NCBI GenBank assembly: GCA_948888345.1
Contig: CAQTPN010000139.1
Span: 1 to 5,149 of the forward strand
DNA from: an uncultured bacterium
GTDB taxonomy: Bacteria; Cyanobacteriota; Vampirovibrionia; Gastranaerophilales; Gastranaerophilaceae
Length of the DNA: 5,149 nucleotides
Direction: 5' to 3'
Numbering within the stretch: position 1 is the stretch's first letter; each line of letters starts with the position of its first letter. Below, piece by piece: positions 1 to 5,149 of the stretch. The notes under the pieces are model-generated. The model was not told the origin of the DNA and ran no database searches. It saw only the letters and a list, made by a program, of their open reading frames with translations. The position numbers were made by a program, and so were the translations under genes.

Positions 1-287
1 ATAAGGCGAAAATTATAAAATCTAATGATTTAAGATTACAAGCTCAAAAGAGGAATGAAAAATTAAAAGAGGAATTAAATAATTTTAATTCCCTTCAAAG
101 AGTAGAATCTATCGCAAGAAACAATCTTAAAATGGCTGCGGAAAACGAGGTTCTTGTAATAATTAATGAGCCTGAGCCTGAAATTTATACCCCGAAAACC
201 CTCAAACAAAAATTTATATTTTTCTTTGAAGAGAATATAGCAAAGAAATTTGTCCGGCAGGATACCCTTTTTACCGGAATGCAATAG
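1..287 (+). CDS. Septum formation initiator family protein (FtsL/FtsB/DivIC-like), 3' end only
   Basis: Only the last 94 codons are present, read in frame from base 3 to the TAG at 285-287; the start lies upstream of the window. The visible part begins with a charged, Leu/Gln/Lys/Glu-rich coiled-coil stretch (visible residues about 9-31). It then shows the block RVESIARNNLKM followed by ENEVLVI (residues 33-53). This block matches the 'R-[IV]-E-x-[IL]-A-R-x-x-L-x-[ML]...GE-x-x-[VI]' signature that closes FtsL/FtsB/DivIC proteins. These are small bitopic membrane proteins of the divisome that link early and late division proteins at midcell; the expected N-terminal membrane helix would lie outside the window. 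After the signature there is an extra tail of about 40 residues with an aromatic patch (FIFFFEEN) and a basic end, longer than these proteins usually carry. FtsL, FtsB and DivIC cannot be told apart from this fragment. The gene is followed directly by a hairpin terminator. Confidence 0.75.
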   Translation, partial: KAKIIKSNDLRLQAQKRNEKLKEELNNFNSLQRVESIARNNLKMAAENEVLVIINEPEPEIYTPKTLKQKFIFFFEENIAKKFVRQDTLFTGMQ

Positions 288-299
288 TTTTAATACCTT

Positions 300-334
300 A
301 AAGACCGGCTCTTTATTTAAAGCCGGTCTTTTCA
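300..334 (+). terminator. Rho-independent terminator after the division gene, possibly bidirectional
   Basis: A perfect 10-bp stem (AAGACCGGCT at 301-310 with AGCCGGTCTT at 321-330, extended by one A-T pair at 300/331) encloses a 10-base loop and runs into TCTTTTC. It starts 13 bases after the stop codon at 287. Read on the minus strand, the same stem is followed by CTTTAAGG, a shorter T-run. It could therefore also stop transcripts coming from the small minus-strand ORF at 404-556, giving a shared terminator between convergent genes. The plus-strand role is the stronger one. Confidence 0.85.
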
Positions 335-403
335 GTTGTTGTTAATGTTTCCTTTTTAATTTGTGTGCAAATAGTGCGTTTGTCAGTGTAAAGGTTTTAA
401 ATG

Positions 404-556
404 TTATTTGAACATAACCACATTGGATTTGTTTGAATTGGTATCTAAAGATTTAATTGCGCAAAGAGCCATCATTCTTCTTTTTTTAGCCCCGTTTATC
501 ATCATTTCGATACAATTGAAACTGTTGCTCTGCGGTTTTGAACTCTTCTTTAACAT
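404..556 (-). CDS. Small basic protein of 50 residues, unknown function
   Basis: On the minus strand an ATG (554-556) opens a 50-codon frame ending at TAA (404-406). It is preceded by AAGGA (plus-strand TCCTT at 564-568) with a 7-base spacer, the same AAGGATTTT-type leader that precedes yebC in this window. The product begins MLKKSSKPQSN and is Lys/Arg-rich (a KKRR run at residues 24-27). It has seven methionines in 50 residues, including two MM pairs at 18-19 and 28-29, two cysteines (15 and 32), and a polar Asn/Ser stretch near the end. There is no signal peptide or clear membrane helix. A promoter-like sequence lies 65 bases upstream, and it sits just after the terminator of the preceding cluster, so it looks like an independent unit. 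I recognise no family. The frame could be chance, but the ribosome site plus promoter plus terminators favour a real small gene or a regulatory leader peptide. Confidence 0.5.
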   Translation of the reverse strand: MLKKSSKPQSNSFNCIEMMINGAKKRRMMALCAIKSLDTNSNKSNVVMFK

Positions 557-620
557 TTAAAAATCCTTATAATTTGCCCGTGTGCTGACATTTATTTAAT
601 CGGCATTTTTAACTTAAAAC

Positions 621-648
621 TTTATATTTTAAAGATTAATTGTTACAA
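621..648 (-). promoter_or_regulatory. Candidate sigma-70-type promoter for the 50-codon ORF
   Basis: Reading the minus strand, TTGTAA (plus positions 643-648) is followed after 16 bases by TATAAA (621-626). Each is close to the -35 and -10 consensus. Transcription would start near 613-615, giving an untranslated leader of nearly 60 bases before the ATG at 556. The position fits, immediately downstream of the glutaredoxin terminator (661-697) and upstream of the small ORF. The DNA here is very AT-rich, so chance matches are easy and the call is moderate. Confidence 0.45.
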
Positions 649-660
649 AACTTCAAAATA

Positions 661-697
661 AAAACAGACCCCTGAAAAATCTCAAGAAGTCTGTTTT
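661..697 (-). terminator. Rho-independent terminator of the minus-strand glutaredoxin cluster
   Basis: The arms AAAACAGAC (661-669) and GTCTGTTTT (689-697) form a perfect 9-bp stem around a 19-base loop. On the minus strand the hairpin ends in TCTGTTTTTATTTTG, a good T-tract. It begins 19 bases after the glutaredoxin stop codon (717-719 on the plus strand), so it most likely ends the three-gene transcript. On the plus strand the run after the stem is TTTTAAAACTG, a weaker terminator. Confidence 0.8.
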
Positions 698-716
698 AAA
701 ACTGTTTATAATTTAT

Positions 717-968
717 CTAAAATTTAATTTTGCCATTTTCATAAGCTGAAATTAAATCTGTGTAGCCGCCTATTCTGCTGCCGTCAATGATAATTTGCGG
801 AACTGTTACATCTCCTTCGATACAATATTTTTCGCCAAGTTTTTTTCTCATTTCTTCTTCATTGCCATCAATTTTAATCTGTGTAAAATTTACATTGTGG
901 TCATTTAAAAAAGCGAGCGCGCGCTTGCAAAAAGGGCAGTAATCAAGTGTATAAATTTCAACGTTCAT
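717..968 (-). CDS. grxC: Glutaredoxin (GrxC-type, dithiol CPFC)
   Basis: This 83-residue protein is a complete single-domain glutaredoxin, a cytoplasmic thiol-disulfide oxidoreductase that normally uses glutathione to reduce protein disulfides and mixed disulfides. The first beta strand (VEIYTL, residues 3-8) leads into the active site C11-P-F-C14 followed by KR. T55-V-P57 is the family's TVP motif with the cis-proline that faces the active site, and G67-G-Y-T-D-L72 is the glycine pair that contacts glutathione. The length is normal for GrxC (about 80-90). An extra cysteine (C49) lies just before the TVP loop. The start is supported by GAAAGG (plus positions 976-981) seven bases upstream, located inside the end of the TPR gene. 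The first 11 bases overlap that gene, which suggests translational coupling. A hairpin terminator follows. The fold and active site are clear; whether the partner is glutathione in this organism is not known from the window. Confidence 0.93.
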   Translation of the reverse strand: MNVEIYTLDYCPFCKRALAFLNDHNVNFTQIKIDGNEEEMRKKLGEKYCIEGDVTVPQIIIDGSRIGGYTDLISAYENGKIKF

Positions 969-1443
969 TCTTTAACCTTTCTAAAATTTTTACTACACTG
1001 TCCTTTTCATCTTCTGCTATATCCAGTTTTATATAATCTTCAAAGTATTCAATTGCATCGTCATTATCCCCTCTTGCCATAAAAAGCATACCGAGTTTTT
1101 TGTATGCAAAAGGGAAATTTTCATTAACGGTAATTGCTTTTAAATATGCCCCTATTGCTTTATCTATCTGCTCATCTGCCTGATAGGCTTCGCCCAGCAT
1201 AAAATACAAAAGGGAGCTTTGAGTTTTTTCTAACACCAATTCTAAATTGGAAACAGCGGAAGAATAATTACCCATCTCCATAAAAATTCTGGCTAATTCG
1301 TAATTATAGTCCACATTGTCGGGCTCATCTTCGGTTGCAATCTGCAGCATTTCAATTGCATCATCATATCTGCAATCAGCTATAAGACTTCTTATAAAAT
1401 CCAGCCTTGTAATTTCATTGTTTTGTTCTTGCTTATTATTCAT
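958..1443 (-). CDS. Tetratricopeptide repeat (TPR) protein
   Basis: This 161-residue protein consists almost wholly of TPR helical hairpins. Four units can be seen, at about residues 10-43 (with YDDAIEMLQIATEDEPDN), 44-76 (YELARIFMEMGNYSSAVSNLELVLE), 77-109 (YFMLGEAYQADEQIDKAIGAYLKAI) and 111-144 (YKKLGMLFMARGDNDDAIEYFEDYIKL). A charged C-terminal helix follows. The spaced Ala/Gly/Tyr positions and the final 'P-x-[DN]'-like turns fit the TPR consensus. There is no signal peptide or membrane segment, so it is probably a cytoplasmic protein-protein interaction scaffold; its partner cannot be read from the sequence. It starts 26 bases after the stop of the MPN-like gene and its last 11 bases overlap the glutaredoxin start. 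No Shine-Dalgarno sequence precedes its ATG, only AT-rich sequence, so translation may depend on coupling to the gene before it or on an unstructured leader. Confidence 0.85.
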   Translation of the reverse strand: MNNKQEQNNEITRLDFIRSLIADCRYDDAIEMLQIATEDEPDNVDYNYELARIFMEMGNYSSAVSNLELVLEKTQSSLLYFMLGEAYQADEQIDKAIGAYLKAITVNENFPFAYKKLGMLFMARGDNDDAIEYFEDYIKLDIAEDEKDSVVKILERLKNER

Positions 1444-1469
1444 AATATTAAAATTATCACATAAATAAA

Positions 1470-2303
1470 TTAAAAACTGAAATTTGAATAATATTTAAAT
1501 CCGAATTTTTCTGCATACTGTTTCCAGAAATTTTCCATATATTTTGGAAATTCCCTCAGGCTTGTCGCATAATCATAATATTCATCAAGCTTGTTATAGG
1601 CATCCTCCATTCTCAATAAAAAATCGTCAAAGGTCTCACCCTCTTTTGTTTGCTGAATATCATCAAGCGATTTTAAAAATTTAATATATTCTTTCTTTTT
1701 CTCTCCTCTAAATAAATCAACAAAACCTGCCTGGCATTTTTCATCCATAGCTGCACAAATGCCATAGTTGTAATTTATATCAGGTTTTGCCTCGATTATT
1801 GAATACTCACCCTTGTTGTTTATTGCACAGATGCTTTTTATTGCATTATTGCTAATCATATTTTCAATATCAGTAAGTGAAAGCGGGGCGGTTAACCCTG
1901 TGCTTTCCGGCGTATGACTGTGTACTATTACTATATTTCCATTGCCTGAATTTAAAACTTCATCCATTATTTTATCGGGAATTTCTGTTTCAAATTCATT
2001 TCCTATAGAGTGAAATAAAATTTCATCATTCTTTATTAATGCAATGCTTTCTTTCGGTTCTTTATCGAAAAGGCTTTTTATAACAAGGGTTCTTGCCTCT
2101 TCAAATGTCTTCTTTGATAAATGCGGGGTGATAAAATTTCTTTTTTCAAAACTGTCTGCGGCAGATTTTTGTATGCGGCGCGCCGGTTCTGTCATTGAGC
2201 CAAAATTGACGGAACTTATATTTTTAATACCTGATAAATATATATTTGGTCCGGCTATCTGCATAGTATTATTTATAAAACGTACAAATAAAAATATTTG
2301 CAT
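1470..2303 (-). CDS. MPN/JAMM-like (JAB-like) domain protein with a helical C-terminal part
   Basis: The frame encodes 277 residues with no close named family that I recognise. Residues about 82-171 resemble a JAB/MPN metal-hydrolase core. E85 opens a strand (ESIALI), a hydrophobic strand (IVIV, 124-127) runs into H128-S-H130, and S142-L-T-D145 follows, giving the ordered Glu / H-x-H / S-x-x-D ligands of zinc JAMM enzymes. Two features differ from classic JAMM: the Pro after the second His is replaced by Thr, and 11 rather than 7 residues separate that His from the Ser. The layout also resembles an 'H-N-H-P...S-x-x-D-I' domain seen in phage head-morphogenesis and toxin-type proteins, which likewise ends in a helical part with a W...A..xG..Y motif (here W260 to Y272). 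The C-terminal third (about 190-277) is charged, helical and rich in aromatics. The start is uncertain: M1 and M14 both lack a Shine-Dalgarno sequence, and a start at M14 (plus position 2264) gives a more natural N-terminus (MQIAGPN...VNFGS). It leads the cluster with the TPR and glutaredoxin genes. Protease or deubiquitinase-like activity is only an inference. Confidence 0.6.
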   Translation of the reverse strand: MQIFLFVRFINNTMQIAGPNIYLSGIKNISSVNFGSMTEPARRIQKSAADSFEKRNFITPHLSKKTFEEARTLVIKSLFDKEPKESIALIKNDEILFHSIGNEFETEIPDKIMDEVLNSGNGNIVIVHSHTPESTGLTAPLSLTDIENMISNNAIKSICAINNKGEYSIIEAKPDINYNYGICAAMDEKCQAGFVDLFRGEKKKEYIKFLKSLDDIQQTKEGETFDDFLLRMEDAYNKLDEYYDYATSLREFPKYMENFWKQYAEKFGFKYYSNFSF

Positions 2304-2322
2304 TGTTAATTAAGCTTTTTTC

Positions 2323-2351
2323 TTGATAAATACCCCTTTGTGTGATTTAAT
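2323..2351 (+). promoter_or_regulatory. Candidate promoter for the yebC-helicase unit
   Basis: TTGATA (2323-2328) and TTTAAT (2346-2351) are separated by 17 bases; each matches five of six positions of the sigma-70 consensus (TTGACA, TATAAT). Transcription would begin near 2358, leaving a leader of about 30 bases with the ribosome site in its middle. A second possible pair, TTGTGT (2338-2343) and GATAAT (2361-2366), also has a 17-base spacer but would leave only about 15 bases of leader. The region lies between divergent genes; on the minus strand I could not pick out a convincing -35/-10 pair for the MPN-like gene. Confidence 0.5.
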
Positions 2352-2375
2352 TTATTTATTGATAATAGGGATTTT

Positions 2376-2381
2376 AAAGGA
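2376..2381 (+). promoter_or_regulatory. Ribosome binding site of yebC
   Basis: AAAGGA sits six bases before the ATG at 2388. It fixes the yebC start and shows the form of Shine-Dalgarno sequence this genome uses, which recurs before the 50-codon ORF and, as GAAAGG, before the glutaredoxin gene. Confidence 0.8.
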
Positions 2382-2387
2382 TTTTAT

Positions 2388-3179
2388 ATGTCAGGGCATT
2401 CAAAGTGGGCAAATATTAAACATAAAAAAGCAAAAGCAGATGCTGCGCGCGGTGTAAACTTTGCTAAATTTTCAAGAGAAATAATCATAGCAGCGAAAAT
2501 GGGCGGAGGAGACCCGGCGGGTAATTTTCGATTAAGAACTGCTATTGATAAAGCAAAAGCCGGAGGCCTCCCGAATGATACCATTAAAAGAGCAATTGAA
2601 AAAGGTGCCGGCGGCTCAAGCTCTGATAATTTTGAAGAATTAACATACGAAGGATACGGCGCAGGCGGTGCTGCCATATTTATTGAAGCTGCAACCGATA
2701 ATAAGAATAGAACCGCAGGGGATATAAGAAGCTATTTTACAAAATTTGGCGGAAACCTCGGTGCGGATGGTTGCGTAGGCTGGATATTCGAGCCTGTAGG
2801 AATGCTTACATTTAATAAAATCGTTGAACCTGAAGATAAAAAAAGTAAGGAAAAACCTAAAGAAATCACTCTGGATGAAATTCTTGAGGCCAGTCTTGAG
2901 TTTGAGCCGAAAGATGTATATGAAGAAGATGATGAAATAAAAGTAACCACAACGGTTGAAAATTTTCAAAAAACCGTTGAAGGTTTTGAAGCTTTAGGCT
3001 TAAAGCCTGCAGGTGCAGAGCTTACAAGAATTCCGTCAAATTCAACCGAAATTACAGATGCAGACACCGCAAAGAAAATCCTTCTTCTGATGGAAAAATT
3101 AGAAGAACATGACGATGTTCAAAATGTGTATTCCAATTTTGATATTGATGAAGATTTAATGAATTCAATCAATCTGTAA
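2388..3179 (+). CDS. yebC: YebC/PmpR/TACO1 family protein
   Basis: The 263-residue product carries the family hallmarks. The N-terminus is the near-invariant SGHSKWANIKHKKAKAD (residues 2-18). It is followed by FAKFSREI, FRLRTAIDKAKAGGLPNDTIKRAI (47-70) and the block beginning YEGYG and ending TDNKNRT (87-109). The C-terminal part has LGLKPAGAELTRIPS (203-217) and a final EEHDDVQNVYSNFDID (239-254). YebC proteins are cytoplasmic. They were long called transcriptional regulators, and more recent work on bacterial YebC and mitochondrial TACO1 points to a role at the ribosome, easing translation of proline-rich stretches. Relative to the usual 240-250 residues it has an extra, very charged stretch at about 146-160 (Lys/Glu-rich), between the middle and C-terminal domains. 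The start is fixed by AAAGGA six bases upstream and by the conserved N-terminus. The helicase gene begins 11 bases after its stop, so the two are probably co-transcribed. Confidence 0.97.
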   Translation: MSGHSKWANIKHKKAKADAARGVNFAKFSREIIIAAKMGGGDPAGNFRLRTAIDKAKAGGLPNDTIKRAIEKGAGGSSSDNFEELTYEGYGAGGAAIFIEAATDNKNRTAGDIRSYFTKFGGNLGADGCVGWIFEPVGMLTFNKIVEPEDKKSKEKPKEITLDEILEASLEFEPKDVYEEDDEIKVTTTVENFQKTVEGFEALGLKPAGAELTRIPSNSTEITDADTAKKILLLMEKLEEHDDVQNVYSNFDIDEDLMNSINL

Positions 3180-3190
3180 CGACTTTAAAT

Positions 3191-5149
3191 ATGGAAACTC
3201 TTATAAAATCTATTACCTTAAATAAAAGACAGAAAGAGGCAGCCGATACATTAAACGGACCCGTAATGCTTTTAGCGGGCCCCGGAACCGGTAAAACCAC
3301 AACATTAATTGAGCGTATTAAAAATATGCTGAATTGCGGTGTGCTTCCAAAGGAAATTCTGTGCCTGACGTTTTCTGATGCCGCAAGTTCCGAAATGAAA
3401 ACAAGACTTGTAAGAGCAATGGGCGAAAATAACGCTGCAGATGCAATGAAAGTATGTGTTTCAACATACCATAGCTTTTGCAAGGATATAATTGACCGTT
3501 TTCCAAGCAAATTTGAACTTCTTGATAACGTTCAGGTTGTAGATGATATTACAAAGCAGACAATTGTAAAGGAATGCATTGATAAATACCATCAGGATAA
3601 GGGAATTGAATTTTTAAAGGATAAATGGAATAACAGATATCATTATACAGGGCAGATAATTTCTGCGATTGATTTGATAAAAAGAGAGCGCATTACAAGA
3701 GAAGAATATTTTGAATACTATAAAACCCACCCCGATTGGCTTCCTTATCTTGATGAATTAAATGATGAATACAAAGAAAGGGAACAAAAAGGAAAACTTG
3801 TAAAAACTTTTCTTGAAAAAATTGAAAAGTTTAAAACTAAACTTGGCAAAGCAAGAGAATTTTATGAAATCTATGAACTTTATGAACAGGGGCTCAGACA
3901 GCATAATTTAATTGATTTTTCCGATATGTTGAGCCTTGTTTTGAAAACTATACAGTATGATGATGAACTTTTATATGAAATATCATCAGGGTTTAAGTAT
4001 ATTCTTGTGGATGAATATCAGGATACAAATTCAGGCCAGAATGAGCTGATTTTTAATATTGCGCGCGGTGCAAAAACAGACAATATCTTTGTTGTGGGAG
4101 ATGATGACCAGATTATATATTCTTTTCAGGGGGCAAGATGTGATAATCTTAAAACCTTCCTTAGAAAATACCCCGATACAAAAGTAATCTGCCTTAATGA
4201 AAATAACCGCTCAAGTCAGATTGTACTTGATTTTGCAGAAGATATCATAAAAAATGATAAATCCCGCCTTTCAAATGACCCGGAAATTAAAATTTATAAT
4301 ATAGATAAAAAACTTATGGCAAAAAATGAAAATGTTATTAAAAGAGAAGAGAAAATACATTTTTCGTTTTATGCCCAAAGCCTGCAGGAATATAATGATA
4401 TTGCAGATAAGATTGAAAACCTTATAAGCAAAGGGGTTGAGCCTAAAGAAATTGCTATATTGTCAAAAAGAAACGACCTTTTAATTCCTTATACAAAAAT
4501 TTTAAGGGCAAAAAATATTCCATATCAGTTAAACAGGCAGAAAAGCGTTTTTGAAATTCCATCCTTTATAATTTCTTATTTTTATCTAAAATGCCTTGAT
4601 AATGCATATAAAGGGGCGGATAAATTATTCGGGCTTCTTGTAAATGAACCGTTTTTGATAAATGAGAAGGATTATTTTGAACTTTTAAAATTAAACCGTA
4701 CAAGTAATATTGATATTAAACACAATAAAAAGAAAACTTTTTTTGATAATATTGAAGAAAACCTCAATACGGTGTTTAAAAATTCAGAAAAAATTCAAAA
4801 ATTCTACTCAACATTTATTGAACTTAAAAAGCAAAAATCATATAAAAATCTTTCCGCTATAGTGCATGATGTTATTTTGAAAACAGGAATACTTGAATAT
4901 TTTTCAAACAGGACGGAAGAAAAATTTGAAAATTTGGCTGCAATAAAAAGGCTTTTGGGAGAAGCATATTCCTATGTTTCATTACATAAAACCGCTACCC
5001 TGCCTGATTTTATTAATCATCTTGATACATATTTGGAACAGGGTATTAAGATGGAGATTGAAAAAAACCCATATTGCAACAATGCTGTGCAGCTTTTAAC
5101 TTACCACGGTTCAAAAGGAAGAGAATTTGAATACGTATTTTTGCCCCAG
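3191..5149 (+). CDS. UvrD/PcrA/Rep-like superfamily 1A DNA helicase, 5' part only
   Basis: An open frame of 653 codons runs off the window end. It is an ATP-dependent 3'-5' DNA helicase of the UvrD/Rep class, acting in repair, restart or recombination. Motifs appear in the right order. They are the Q-motif (LNKRQKEAA, residues 10-18), Walker A (AGPGTGKTT, 29-37), Ia (LTFSDAASSEM, 59-69), Ib (STYHSF, 91-96), Walker B (LVDEYQDTN, 272-280), III (VGDDDQIIYSFQGAR, 302-316), IV with the ATP-sensing Arg (NENNRSS, 336-342) and V (LLTYHGSKGREFEYVFLP, 635-652). Motif VI and any C-terminal domain lie beyond the window. Motif V has Arg where most UvrD proteins have Leu (KGLEF), and motif Ia has SDAASSEM in place of the usual TNKAAxEM. 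The ATG is 11 bases after the yebC stop with no clear Shine-Dalgarno sequence, suggesting coupling to yebC translation. Which subgroup it belongs to (UvrD, PcrA, Rep or a nuclease-fused helicase) cannot be settled from this part. Confidence 0.93.
   Translation, partial: METLIKSITLNKRQKEAADTLNGPVMLLAGPGTGKTTTLIERIKNMLNCGVLPKEILCLTFSDAASSEMKTRLVRAMGENNAADAMKVCVSTYHSFCKDIIDRFPSKFELLDNVQVVDDITKQTIVKECIDKYHQDKGIEFLKDKWNNRYHYTGQIISAIDLIKRERITREEYFEYYKTHPDWLPYLDELNDEYKEREQKGKLVKTFLEKIEKFKTKLGKAREFYEIYELYEQGLRQHNLIDFSDMLSLVLKTIQYDDELLYEISSGFKYILVDEYQDTNSGQNELIFNIARGAKTDNIFVVGDDDQIIYSFQGARCDNLKTFLRKYPDTKVICLNENNRSSQIVLDFAEDIIKNDKSRLSNDPEIKIYNIDKKLMAKNENVIKREEKIHFSFYAQSLQEYNDIADKIENLISKGVEPKEIAILSKRNDLLIPYTKILRAKNIPYQLNRQKSVFEIPSFIISYFYLKCLDNAYKGADKLFGLLVNEPFLINEKDYFELLKLNRTSNIDIKHNKKKTFFDNIEENLNTVFKNSEKIQKFYSTFIELKKQKSYKNLSAIVHDVILKTGILEYFSNRTEEKFENLAAIKRLLGEAYSYVSLHKTATLPDFINHLDTYLEQGIKMEIEKNPYCNNAVQLLTYHGSKGREFEYVFLPQ

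Larger units (their letters stand above)
288..716. other. Gap between the division gene and the glutaredoxin cluster: contents
   Basis: This 429-base stretch is not empty. From left to right it contains the 300-334 hairpin terminator, a very AT-rich stretch (335-403) where I see nothing clear, a 50-codon minus-strand ORF with a Shine-Dalgarno sequence (404-568), promoter-like boxes for that ORF (621-648), and the minus-strand terminator of the glutaredoxin cluster (661-697). I see no tRNA, rRNA, direct-repeat array or insertion-sequence end in it. The plus strand has no open frame of useful length here. Confidence 0.7.

Noticed and set aside
75..284. Minus-strand open frame of 69 codons
   Set aside because: It lies wholly opposite the FtsL/FtsB-like coding region, which has a clear family signature; no ribosome site or recognisable protein.
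335..403. Possible small RNA or structured 3' region beyond the 50-codon ORF
   Set aside because: Only short, weak pairings could be found; nothing beyond an AT-rich 3' stretch leading to the shared terminator.
557..614. Possible riboswitch or attenuator in the leader of the 50-codon ORF
   Set aside because: The leader of nearly 60 bases shows only a 4-bp TGCC/GGCA pairing and no known aptamer core; too weak to call.
643..651. TTGTaACAA-like inverted repeat at the -35 box as an operator
   Set aside because: Four-base arms in very AT-rich DNA are expected by chance, and no second copy was seen nearby.
2044..2313. Plus-strand open frame of 89 codons
   Set aside because: It is antisense to the MPN-like gene; its residues mirror that gene's codons and it has no supporting signals.
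2384..2969. Three minus-strand open frames opposite yebC
   Set aside because: yebC is unmistakable on the other strand; these are compositional shadows with Pro/Ala- or Phe/Ile-rich nonsense translations.
3169..3510. Minus-strand open frames of 113 and 62 codons
   Set aside because: They lie opposite the helicase Walker A to motif Ib region, which is clearly coding on the plus strand.
1..5149. CRISPR array, insertion sequence, tRNA/rRNA or phage genes
   Set aside because: No regularly spaced repeats, terminal inverted repeats with a transposase, cloverleaf or rRNA-like sequence was found; the MPN-like protein's resemblance to phage-type domains is not backed by any phage neighbour.

Overview
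The window is AT-rich chromosomal DNA (about one third G+C by eye) from a bacterium. The gene set is ordinary housekeeping: cell division, glutaredoxin, YebC and a UvrD-type helicase. I see no phage, insertion-sequence or CRISPR features. Three things make a gut Gastranaerophilales/Melainabacteria-type member of the Cyanobacteriota my best guess. They are the low GC, a glutaredoxin of the cyanobacterial/proteobacterial CPFC type, and an N-terminal 'VNFGS' tag on the MPN-like protein. This is a low-confidence inference; a low-GC Firmicute-like or other uncultured lineage is not excluded.

Layout. Positions 1-287 (+) are the 3' end of a small coiled-coil division protein of the FtsL/FtsB/DivIC (septum formation initiator) type, closed by a strong hairpin terminator at 300-334. 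Positions 288-716 look like a 430-base gap. On the minus strand, however, they hold a candidate 50-codon gene (404-556) with its own Shine-Dalgarno sequence and promoter-like boxes. It lies between that terminator and a second, minus-strand terminator (661-697). Positions 717-2303 are a three-gene minus-strand cluster, read in the order MPN/JAMM-like protein, TPR protein, glutaredoxin. The last two genes overlap by 11 bases and the cluster ends at the 661-697 terminator. From 2304 the genes run the other way: a divergent promoter region, then yebC (2388-3179), and 11 bases later a UvrD/PcrA-like superfamily 1 helicase (3191 to the window end, incomplete).

How they may work together. YebC (translation of difficult sequences, or regulation) and the helicase (DNA repair and unwinding) look co-transcribed. 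The minus-strand cluster joins a putative zinc-dependent MPN-like domain protein, a TPR scaffold and a thiol-disulfide oxidoreductase. Tight packing suggests co-expression, but nothing in the sequence proves a shared pathway. The points most worth a second look are the MPN-like protein with its altered HxH...D motif and the hidden small gene. I did not find convincing evidence of a wholly new multi-gene system.
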